Positions 27,725-35,172 of a stretch of DNA of 64,000 bases are shown piece by piece. Position 1 is the first letter of the stretch; each line of letters begins with the position of its first letter. The DNA is from Alphaproteobacteria bacterium (GTDB lineage: Bacteria; Pseudomonadota; Alphaproteobacteria; UBA2966): positions 28,077 through 92,076 of the forward strand of contig JABILA010000043.1 in assembly GCA_018654745.1 (NCBI GenBank). The letters run 5' to 3'. Both the position numbers and the translations under genes were made by a program. The notes under the pieces are model-generated. The model was not told the DNA's origin. It saw only the letters and a program-made list of their open reading frames with translations, and did no database searches.

Positions 27725-29023
27725 ATGTCTCGCAGCATTTCCCAACTCCTTGAAGACCGGGCGCGCTTGCTTGGCCCCAACGTTTCGACCTTTTACGATG
27801 AACCTGTTCATCTGACCAAGGGTGATGGTGTCTGGGTATGGGATGCCGACGGGAAAAAGTATCTGGATTGCTACAACAATGTTCCTCACGTCGGACACTG
27901 CCATGCAAAAGTTGTCGAGGCGATTTGCAAGCAATCTGCGACCCTGAATACCCACACCCGGTATCTGCATGAAGGTATTCTGGATTACGTCGAAAAGCTG
28001 ACGGCGACCTTCGAGGGGCACCTTTCAACGGCCATCCTTACCTGCACCGGGTCCGAAGCCAATGACATTGCTCTTCGTATGGCCGAAGCGCGTACGCACA
28101 AGCGTGGCGTCATTGCCACCGACCATACCTATCACGGCAACACGTCAGCCGTGTCGCAGTTGTCGCGTACCAATCCGCCAACGACGGGATATGGCGGTCA
28201 TGTCCGACACGTGCCTGCCCCTGATAGCTATCGTCCCCTTGGAGGCGAAGGCGGCAAGGCCCACGCCCTGGCATTTGCCGCTGAGGTCAAATCCGCTATT
28301 GGTGATCTCGAAGCAAGTGAACATGGCTTTTCGTCCATCATTATCTGTCCGTTTTTTGGCAATGAAGGATTTCCTGATCTTGACAAAGGATTTCTTGAAC
28401 CAACTGAAAAAGTTGTCAGGGAAGCAGGCGGCATCATTATCGCCGATGAAGTTCAGCCTGGATTCGGTCGCCTTGGCACCCACATGTGGGGTCACCAGAA
28501 AAGCGAATTAACACCCGATGTCGTGACGCTGGGCAAACCAATGGGCAATGGTCATCCAGTTGCCGGCGTTGTTACATCCCTGGAAACCATGACGACTTTT
28601 CGGGAATCGTTTCGTTACTTCAATACATTTGGTGGCAATCCCGTCTCTTGCGCTGCGGCCATGGCGGTTCTCAACGTCATGGAAGAAGAAGGTTTGATGG
28701 AACAGGCGCGGGATGTCGGTGACTACGCACGCGCGGGATTAAAGGAGCTTGCCCAAAGACATGAAGCCATTGGCGATGTTCGCGGTTCCGGATTGTTCTT
28801 TGGTGCCGAGATGGTTCTGGACCGCAATACAAAAGAGCCTGCCATCGACTTCACAAATCGCGTCGCCAACGAAATGCGGCAGCGGGGCGTCTTGTTGAAC
28901 AAACTTGGTATTCATTACAACACACTAAAAATTCGACCTAATCTTCAGTTCACACGCGAGAATGCAGATTTGTTGTTGTCTACACTCGATACAGTTCTGT
29001 CGACCGTACCGCTTCATCCATGA
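27725..29023 (+). CDS. Class III PLP aminotransferase or phospho-lyase
   Basis: The protein has 432 residues from the ATG at 27725, preceded by AAAGGCG. It is a fold-type I class III enzyme: TCTGSEANDIALRMAEA near residue 110, IIIADEVQPGFGR near residue 240 and the cofactor lysine Lys271 in VTLGKPMGNGHPVAGVV. It overlaps the kinase gene by four bases. Coupled class III enzyme plus APH-type kinase pairs include 5-hydroxylysine kinase with its phospho-lyase and ethanolamine-phosphate phospho-lyase systems, so this may be a phospho-lyase and not a transaminase. That is inference from gene order. Confidence 0.85.
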   Translation: MSRSISQLLEDRARLLGPNVSTFYDEPVHLTKGDGVWVWDADGKKYLDCYNNVPHVGHCHAKVVEAICKQSATLNTHTRYLHEGILDYVEKLTATFEGHLSTAILTCTGSEANDIALRMAEARTHKRGVIATDHTYHGNTSAVSQLSRTNPPTTGYGGHVRHVPAPDSYRPLGGEGGKAHALAFAAEVKSAIGDLEASEHGFSSIIICPFFGNEGFPDLDKGFLEPTEKVVREAGGIIIADEVQPGFGRLGTHMWGHQKSELTPDVVTLGKPMGNGHPVAGVVTSLETMTTFRESFRYFNTFGGNPVSCAAAMAVLNVMEEEGLMEQARDVGDYARAGLKELAQRHEAIGDVRGSGLFFGAEMVLDRNTKEPAIDFTNRVANEMRQRGVLLNKLGIHYNTLKIRPNLQFTRENADLLLSTLDTVLSTVPLHP

Positions 29024-29985
29024 GCCTGGAAACTGCAAGAAAAGCGATGGCGTCATGGGATCTGGAGAGCGCCAGTTTACGTTTAGTAGCGCAGAGGGAA
29101 AACACGGTTTATCAAGTCACCATAGAAGACGGTACCAACTACGCCTTGCGGCTGCATCGCCCAGGGTATCAGACCCCCGCGGCTTTGCGTTCCGAACTGC
29201 AGTGGATGGAAGCTTTGCTTGAAGGAGGCCTGGAAGTTCCCACGCCCATCCCGACAACAGAAAATTTGTTGCTCATTGCCATCGATGAGTACCAGATAGA
29301 TTTATTGTCGTGGCTTTCAGGCAAGCCCATGGGCGCTTCCGGAGAAGCCCTTCAATTACAGAACCGGCGAGAAACATTTCGATCCCTGGGGCAGATCATG
29401 GCACGCGTGCATAGCATTTCGGATGGGTGGTCTCGTCCGCAAGAGTTTGAACGCGTCAGCTGGGGTCGCGAAGGTCTGGTCGGCGAAAATCCTGTCTGGG
29501 GCAAGTTTTGGGAAAACCCGCATCTTTCTTCGGCCCAACGCAAACTTTTTGGCGACATACGATCTGAAGCCATCGAAGAACTTCGGAATGTGGAAGAGAC
29601 ACTCGATTACGGCCTCATTCATGCGGATCTGGTGCGCGAGAATATCCTGATTTCTGAACGCGGCCTGCAGTTGATCGATTTTGACGACAGTGGTTTTGGT
29701 TTCAGGCTTTTTGAAATCGCGACCACATTACTGAGGAATACCGGCGAGGCGGACAGCGATGAACTACAAGCAGCACTTATCAATGGTTACAGATCCATCC
29801 GGCCAATCGATACAGCGCATTTACCCCTGTTCATGATGTTGCGGGCTTTAAGCTACGTTGGCTGGATCGTCCCCCGCATGACGGAACCCGGCTCAGATGT
29901 TCGCTTGCGGCGGTTTATCAATACTGCTGAAAACCTGGTGAGACAATACCGGGAAGCCAACACCCGTAATTCATCTACGGCATGA
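29020..29985 (+). CDS. APH-family phosphotransferase (small-molecule kinase)
   Basis: The 321-residue protein has the aminoglycoside phosphotransferase/choline kinase fold with the catalytic loop GLIHADLVRENILI and the metal-binding LQLIDFDDSGFG. The N-terminal NTVYQVTIEDGTNYALRLHRPGYQTP carries the ATP-anchoring lysine/arginine strand. The ATG overlaps the stop of the aminotransferase gene (ATGA), showing coupled translation. A kinase acting on a hydroxylated amine (hydroxylysine, ethanolamine-like) whose product is used by the preceding PLP enzyme is the simplest reading. Confidence 0.85.
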   Translation: MSLETARKAMASWDLESASLRLVAQRENTVYQVTIEDGTNYALRLHRPGYQTPAALRSELQWMEALLEGGLEVPTPIPTTENLLLIAIDEYQIDLLSWLSGKPMGASGEALQLQNRRETFRSLGQIMARVHSISDGWSRPQEFERVSWGREGLVGENPVWGKFWENPHLSSAQRKLFGDIRSEAIEELRNVEETLDYGLIHADLVRENILISERGLQLIDFDDSGFGFRLFEIATTLLRNTGEADSDELQAALINGYRSIRPIDTAHLPLFMMLRALSYVGWIVPRMTEPGSDVRLRRFINTAENLVRQYREANTRNSSTA

Positions 29986-30006
29986 ACCTCAGTATAAAAC
30001 CGTCAT

Positions 30007-30037
30007 AAAAAAGGCCCCGAAAACGGGACCTTTTTAT
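30007..30037 (+). terminator. Rho-independent terminator after the kinase gene
   Basis: AAAGGCCCCG and CGGGACCTTT form a stem around AAAA, followed by a T-run. It lies just after the kinase gene and immediately before the tip of the IS6-family element at 30041. Confidence 0.8.
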
Positions 30038-30040
30038 GGC

Positions 30041-30858
30041 GGTGCTGTCAGACTAATGCGAACTCGTCTCAGTTTGGCACTTAAGTGTCTCCTTTACGCC
30101 GCACAAAGCTGGCGCCACTCGGCAATTGCGGCGTTGCGTTGATTCTTGAAACTGATTCGAGATGTCAGATGGCGTTCGTGGTTGAAGTGGTTGTGGATGG
30201 ATGAGTGAACCGATGAAAACTTCTGCAGCGTCTGTCGAAGCCTGAACCTCAACATCGCATGTTCCCTTCGTCGAAATGGCAGATGTGAGTTTTCTGCCCG
30301 GTTGTTCTTCCAGCGACCGGTCTCCTGTCGACGGCCACTTTCCATAACATCCAAAGCAGCTCGGTACGAGCGCAATTTATCCGTCACAATCACATGCGGC
30401 TGACCATACCGCTTCATGGCTTTCCTGAGAAATTTGAAGGCTGCTTTTCGGTCTCTCCGTTTGGTGACAAAGACTTCCAGCACTTCGCCCTCGTGATCAA
30501 CGGCTCGCCAGAGATAATGCAATTCACCATTTATTTTCACAAATACTTCATCCAGATGCCAACGCCAGTTGGAATATCCTGGTGCCGGACGAATTCTATT
30601 CTTCCGGATTTCCCTGGCGAACATCGGACCAAACCGGCTCCACCAGTATCGAACAGATTCATGGCAAATATCGATCCCCCGTTCGTGCAGCAGGTCTTCA
30701 ACATTGCGCAACGAAAGTGGAAATCTGATGTACATCATCACAGCGACGCGGATCACTTCAGGGGAGGTTTTGAAATAGCGAAATGGGTTCTGTTTCTTCA
30801 TTCCTATACGCTACGGGCACAGGGTCATCTCAGCAAGTTGTGTTCCTCTGACAGAACC
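30041..30858 (-). mobile_element. IS6-family insertion sequence
   Basis: An 818-bp element with one transposase gene. The ends read GGTGCTGTCAGA (30041-30052) and, inverted, GGTTCTGTCAGA (30847-30858), with looser similarity further in. Size and ends fit IS6. The flanking eight bases (TTTATGGC and TTTCTGCG) are not a clean duplication, so the element may have arrived by cointegrate or been followed by a deletion. Its right end provides the last codons and the stop of the protoporphyrinogen oxidase gene. Confidence 0.85.
30094..30801 (-). CDS. IS6-family DDE transposase
   Basis: The 235-residue protein has the IS6 layout: an N-terminal helix-turn-helix (LRNVEDLLHERGIDICHESVRYWWSRFGP) and a catalytic core with Asp84 (WHLDEVFVKI), Asp141 (VIVTDKLRSY) and Glu170 (NNRAENSH). 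All three catalytic residues are kept and the frame is open throughout, so it may be active. Confidence 0.93.
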   Translation of the reverse strand: MKKQNPFRYFKTSPEVIRVAVMMYIRFPLSLRNVEDLLHERGIDICHESVRYWWSRFGPMFAREIRKNRIRPAPGYSNWRWHLDEVFVKINGELHYLWRAVDHEGEVLEVFVTKRRDRKAAFKFLRKAMKRYGQPHVIVTDKLRSYRAALDVMESGRRQETGRWKNNRAENSHLPFRRREHAMLRFRLRQTLQKFSSVHSSIHNHFNHERHLTSRISFKNQRNAAIAEWRQLCAA

Positions 30859-32224
30859 TTTCTGCGGAATATTGCTGGTCAGACAGGTAGTCCATCAGGT
30901 CTGTCGCTGTCTTTTGGGCATTGGCCACACAGGCTCCGACAGAGGGACCACAAAGATAGTTTCCGGTGACAAAAATGCCCGGTGCTTCCTGTGAAATATT
31001 GCGGATGCTATCCACCCGCTCGGCATGGCCGCTTCTGTACTGCGGGATACCCCGCGGCCAGCTGCGCACGTTGGTGACGACGGGTTCGCCGCGCGCACCC
31101 ATCAGCCCACGGAATTCCTGTTGCGCGAGGTCAATCAGTTCACGCCGACCCATGCGCCCGACTTCAGGATGGCGTGCCCCTCCGAGATAACCAGTCAGGG
31201 CCACATGACCTTTGGGTGCCCGACCGGCAAACATGGAAGACGGGAACTGGGCTCCTGTCAGGGCCCTGTTTTCGCACCGCGGTGACAAATACCCAAGGCC
31301 ATCCATGGGATGATCCACATCAGCCCGCCGATAGCCGAGAAACACCACGGCCAGAGGCGGTGCGTCGATGGCAGCGATGGCTTCAGCCCCGTCAGGTGCA
31401 ACATTTTCCAAAAATGCCGTCGCCACATGAGGTTGGGTTGCGATCAAGATGGAGCGGGTGGCGATCCGGCCATGACCGGCCGTGTCAATTTGATAGCCAC
31501 CTTGCTGCCCGGTGATCCTGCGAACGGTCACGCCGGTGTGGATACAATCTGTCAGGCCAGTGGATAGAGCAGTCGGCAGGGTCCCGATACCTTCAGTCCA
31601 GGAATACAGTCGCTTGCCCGGCATGACCCCGCCCCGCAGGCGGTGGCTCAGGGCCGCCCGGATGATGGAGCCATGTTGCCGTTCCATATCCAGCAGGCGG
31701 GGAAAAACTGACTGCAGGGAAAGTTCATCCGCCCGTCCGGCATAAAGACCACCCACCAGGGGGTCCATGACACGGCGGGCAAATTCGCCGCCAAAACGGC
31801 GACTGAACCAGGCCTCGACAGATTCGGCTGTATCCGGACTTCCTTTTGATATCAAGGGTTCCAGCAGCATGCGCAGGCGGGCTGCGGGCGACAGATAGGA
31901 AGATGTGAAAAATCCCAGCGGGTGGGCGGCGACACCCTGAAGCGCCCCGTCCTTGACCAGAAACCGCCGTTTAACATCATCGCTGAGCGGCACAACAGAA
32001 GGATCCAGCCCAAGGTTTTCGGACAGCACGCGAACCTCGTCCACCGCCGCATTGATCGTGCTGGGACCGTGTTCAATCAAAAAGCCGTTTTTGCGTTCTG
32101 TGATGGCATTGCCACCGGTTCGGGTCTGGCGTTCCAGAACGGTAATATCACAGCCCTGGGCGCGAAGCTGCCAGGCGGCAGCCAGGCCAGAGATCCCCGC
32201 GCCGATGACAACAACATCCCTCAT
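30830..32224 (-). CDS. hemY: Protoporphyrinogen oxidase, FAD type, 3' end replaced by IS sequence
   Basis: The protein of 464 residues has the FAD-binding VVVIGAGISGLAAAWQL at its start and the PPOX motifs RVMDPLVGGLYAGRADELS and GIPQYRSGHAERVDSI, closing with the second FAD segment IFVTGNYLCGPSVGACVANAQ. It oxidises protoporphyrinogen IX (or coproporphyrinogen III) in heme synthesis. The last nine or so residues are read from the end of the IS6-family element, so the native C-terminus is lost; the conserved core is intact. It overlaps the radical SAM gene (ATGA) and is the final gene of the long cytochrome operon. It is also annotated as hemG in some databases. Confidence 0.88.
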   Translation of the reverse strand: MRDVVVIGAGISGLAAAWQLRAQGCDITVLERQTRTGGNAITERKNGFLIEHGPSTINAAVDEVRVLSENLGLDPSVVPLSDDVKRRFLVKDGALQGVAAHPLGFFTSSYLSPAARLRMLLEPLISKGSPDTAESVEAWFSRRFGGEFARRVMDPLVGGLYAGRADELSLQSVFPRLLDMERQHGSIIRAALSHRLRGGVMPGKRLYSWTEGIGTLPTALSTGLTDCIHTGVTVRRITGQQGGYQIDTAGHGRIATRSILIATQPHVATAFLENVAPDGAEAIAAIDAPPLAVVFLGYRRADVDHPMDGLGYLSPRCENRALTGAQFPSSMFAGRAPKGHVALTGYLGGARHPEVGRMGRRELIDLAQQEFRGLMGARGEPVVTNVRSWPRGIPQYRSGHAERVDSIRNISQEAPGIFVTGNYLCGPSVGACVANAQKTATDLMDYLSDQQYSAERFCQRNTTC

Positions 32225-33525
32225 GAACCGTCTCCGGCATGCGGGCTGCCAGGTCGTTTGAAACCGGTCCCGAAACGGGCGGGCATACCGCCTTCCCCAA
32301 AACGTTTGCGAGCGGCAGCGGCCATGTCGTCAGCTTCAATGCGGTCGCGGCCCTGCTCCCGGACAAAATCCTCCACGCCCCGACGCACCATTCGGCGGAC
32401 AAAGGGCGGCACGCGACCGAGGCGGGTTTTCGCTTCTTCTGACCAGACCAGGCTGCTTCCGGTATCTCCCAGGGGTTGGATGACGGCCCCCTGGCCGGGG
32501 GTGTAGTCACAGAGGAAATCCTCCCCCATGAGGTTGCCGTCGCGGGCAAAAGGCCGGGCCCGGCACCCGCCACACATCTTGGTATATTCACAATCCCCGC
32601 AGCGACCTTCCGGTTTCGGGTCGCGCAGTTGTTGAAACTGTTCCGCCGACTGCCAGATTTCCGCAAAATCCGTCTCCCGCACAGAGCCCACCTCAGCCTC
32701 CATGTATGGACAGGCAGTCACTCCGCCTTCGGGCGTGATGCGGCAATAACGGGTCCCTGCCAGGCAACCACCGGCTTCATACCCTTGAGCCAGGGTAATG
32801 GGCCAGTCAGGATCAAGTTCCAGGGCCATGCGCTTGAAATGCGGTGCGCATTTGGCACGGATCATTAATTGTGGTTCATCGTGGGCCGCCCTGGTTACGC
32901 GGCGCAACACATCTTCATAGGTGGCAGCCGAAATATTCGTGACTTTTTCGCCTCGCCCGGTGCAGACCAGGAAAAAGACGTTGAGCGCCAGAGCACCGGC
33001 GGACTTGGCAAAATCCACCATGCTTTCAAATTCATGGGCATTATCGTCGGTAACAGAATAATGAAGTTGAAACACCAGGCCCGCGTCACGACAGGCATCA
33101 AGGGCCGCCATGGTTTTTCCCCAGGCACCCGCGCTGCCCCGGAAATCATCGTGAAACGCAGGATCCAGGGAATCCAGGCTGATCCCCGCCCCCGCCAGTC
33201 CTGCCTTTTGCAGGCGGTCAATGCGGTCCGGCGTCAGACCCAAACCATTGGTCCCCAGCACCACCATCAAACCGGCGTCGGCGGCATGGGCAACCAGGTC
33301 TTCGATGTCGGGACGCAACAGGGGTTCACCCCCCGTCATCACCACCATGCAGCCACTGCTGAGGGCAGCAATCCGGTCAATGACGTCCTTGACTTCAGCT
33401 GTGGTGAGTTCGTCGGTCCCGCCTTCGGCGCGGGTTCCGGCATCCAGATAGCAGTGTTCACAGCGCAGGTTACAGCGCCGCGTAAGATTGAGGGCGACCA
33501 GATAGGGCGGGTCAGCGGCTGTCAT
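32221..33525 (-). CDS. Radical SAM/SPASM protein with C-terminal PCP_red domain (NirJ-like)
   Basis: The 434-residue protein has the radical SAM motif TRRCNLRCEHCY (Cys18, Cys22, Cys25) and a SPASM-type cysteine-rich region (GGCLAGTRYCRI, GRCGDCEYTKMCGGCRARP, residues 240-330). Residues 370-420 (RLGRVPPFVRRMVRRGVEDFVREQGRDRIEADDM) match the PCP_red domain named after protochlorophyllide reductase. Relatives NirJ and AhbC/AhbD modify heme or siroheme side chains. With protoporphyrinogen oxidase encoded next to it, a role in making or altering heme for the many cytochromes of this operon is likely; the exact reaction is unknown. Confidence 0.87.
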   Translation of the reverse strand: MTAADPPYLVALNLTRRCNLRCEHCYLDAGTRAEGGTDELTTAEVKDVIDRIAALSSGCMVVMTGGEPLLRPDIEDLVAHAADAGLMVVLGTNGLGLTPDRIDRLQKAGLAGAGISLDSLDPAFHDDFRGSAGAWGKTMAALDACRDAGLVFQLHYSVTDDNAHEFESMVDFAKSAGALALNVFFLVCTGRGEKVTNISAATYEDVLRRVTRAAHDEPQLMIRAKCAPHFKRMALELDPDWPITLAQGYEAGGCLAGTRYCRITPEGGVTACPYMEAEVGSVRETDFAEIWQSAEQFQQLRDPKPEGRCGDCEYTKMCGGCRARPFARDGNLMGEDFLCDYTPGQGAVIQPLGDTGSSLVWSEEAKTRLGRVPPFVRRMVRRGVEDFVREQGRDRIEADDMAAAARKRFGEGGMPARFGTGFKRPGSPHAGDGS

Positions 33526-33528
33526 GTA

Positions 33529-35172
33529 TCAACCGCCGTCCGCGCCCTGTTCAGGCACTGGACACATGTTCTTGCGCACTTCGAGAATAACCTCCTCCGC
33601 CAGTTCCAGTGAGACCGGGTCCTGCTCGCGTTGCCGCGCCAGATCTTCGATCTCCAGTTTGACGGTATCGCGCACCATCTCTGGCACACGGGCCACACGG
33701 GCCAGAGCTGCCGCCGACCAGGTCAGGGCGGTTGCATCCACCAGATCAAGAAACGGCGTAACGTGACGCACACCTACTTCGTCAGCCTGGTCACGCCGGG
33801 CGCGTTTGACGGCGCGCAGGCGAATATTGTCGGCCACGGCCTTGTCCTGGATATCGTCGATCAGTTTGCTGGCGTCATCACTCCAGGCGACCGTCCGGTC
33901 ACGGGCGGCCTTCGATGCATCATCCCCAAAGCCTGGCATCATGCTTTTCATCACCTCGTCCACCACATCGGAGGTAATAAAGGTATGACCCAGTTTTTGT
34001 GCATGGCGCAGCACCATACGACGCGCCATATCTCGAACAAATTCCGGTGCGCGGGAGAGTTTTTTCTCGGCTTCCACGCTCCAGGTCACGGTTTCTTCGG
34101 CCACCACTTCAAATGGCGGGATATAGGAAGTTTGCGTCAGCCAGACATGGCAAGAGACCTGGCGCAGCAGGTTTTCCGAAGTGCCGCCGATATCCAGATC
34201 ATCATCCGCATGCACCCCTGTCTTGCCGACGATAATCATGCTGGCATTGACGCTGTCGAGATATTTCAATATGGCCACCCAGGGCTTGCCATCCAGCAGG
34301 GTGGTTTTCAGTTTGACCCCGAGGTCTTCGGCAATGGAGCGGGCGACTTCCAGATGGGACTGGTAGATTTTGGCAATCCCGTCGTCGATCAGTTCCTCAT
34401 GCAGTTGTTCCTGTTCCTTGAAGCGGAAAACCTTGCCGGCTTCTTCGGACAGCACCCCGGCAATCTTGTTGAAGGCCACATAATGGTAATAGGGATCATA
34501 GGCAGCAACGGCGTGGACTTCGGCACCCAGCCGTTCGGCGACATCCAGCGCTGTCATCAGGGCACCGTTGGAAAGTTCGGAGCCATCAATGCCAACCACA
34601 ATCGGGCCGTCTCCGATTGCTCTGTCCGTGTCACGGATAACCAGAGTATCAATGGCACTGCGGCGGGTGACACGTTCACAGACCGTGCCCACCAGGCTGC
34701 CCGGACCGGCCCCGAGGCCAAGCGCCCCCAGCACCAGCACGTCATGTTCGCCCGTACGGGTTGCGTCGACGATCTGACTGTAATTCTTGCCTTCCGGACT
34801 AAGACGCCTGAATTCCACATCTGCCTGCTGGCAGCGTTCAAGCCCCACATCGTGATAGCTGTCGGTGATAATGCCGAGGCCCTTGGTGATCAGCGAATCA
34901 TGGACAACGCGCTGATATTCCATTTCCTCTTCTTCGTGATAGCGTTCCGGCAAGCCACCTTCCATCATCTTGAAGCGTCGGTCATGCAATTGCGCGGCAT
35001 AGGCGTGAATGCCGGTAACGTGCCCGCCACCCGCCACGGCCAGGCGAATGGATTCTTCCAAGGCGCGATTGGCGTGTTCCGAGGCATCCAGGGCCACCAG
35101 CATTCTTTTCAGGGATGCGGGTGCGGTATTTTCGGTTTCGCTCCGCTCTTCCGTCAGGGCTGTCATGGACAT
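33529..35172 (-). CDS. Double universal-stress-protein domain followed by three PCP_red-like domains
   Basis: The 547-residue protein has two UspA domains (residues 20-180 starting MLVALDASEHANRALEE; residues 185-335 starting IVVGIDGSELSNGAL), each with a partial nucleotide-binding glycine pattern (VLGALGLGAGPGSLVG; IIVGKTGVH). Three PCP_red-like repeats follow (beginning VTWSVEAEKKLSRAPEFVRDM, VAWSDDASKLIDDI and LTWSAAALARVARVPEMVRD). The same domain closes the adjacent radical SAM protein. It has no signal peptide and acts in the cytoplasm. AGGAG lies six bases before the ATG at 35172. Function unknown; a tetrapyrrole- or cluster-related assembly role is suggested by context. Confidence 0.85.
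   Translation of the reverse strand: MSMTALTEERSETENTAPASLKRMLVALDASEHANRALEESIRLAVAGGGHVTGIHAYAAQLHDRRFKMMEGGLPERYHEEEEMEYQRVVHDSLITKGLGIITDSYHDVGLERCQQADVEFRRLSPEGKNYSQIVDATRTGEHDVLVLGALGLGAGPGSLVGTVCERVTRRSAIDTLVIRDTDRAIGDGPIVVGIDGSELSNGALMTALDVAERLGAEVHAVAAYDPYYHYVAFNKIAGVLSEEAGKVFRFKEQEQLHEELIDDGIAKIYQSHLEVARSIAEDLGVKLKTTLLDGKPWVAILKYLDSVNASMIIVGKTGVHADDDLDIGGTSENLLRQVSCHVWLTQTSYIPPFEVVAEETVTWSVEAEKKLSRAPEFVRDMARRMVLRHAQKLGHTFITSDVVDEVMKSMMPGFGDDASKAARDRTVAWSDDASKLIDDIQDKAVADNIRLRAVKRARRDQADEVGVRHVTPFLDLVDATALTWSAAALARVARVPEMVRDTVKLEIEDLARQREQDPVSLELAEEVILEVRKNMCPVPEQGADGG

Noticed and set aside
30033..30866. 8-bp target duplication around the IS
   Set aside because: The flanks TTTATGGC and TTTCTGCG share only some bases, so no true duplication can be claimed.
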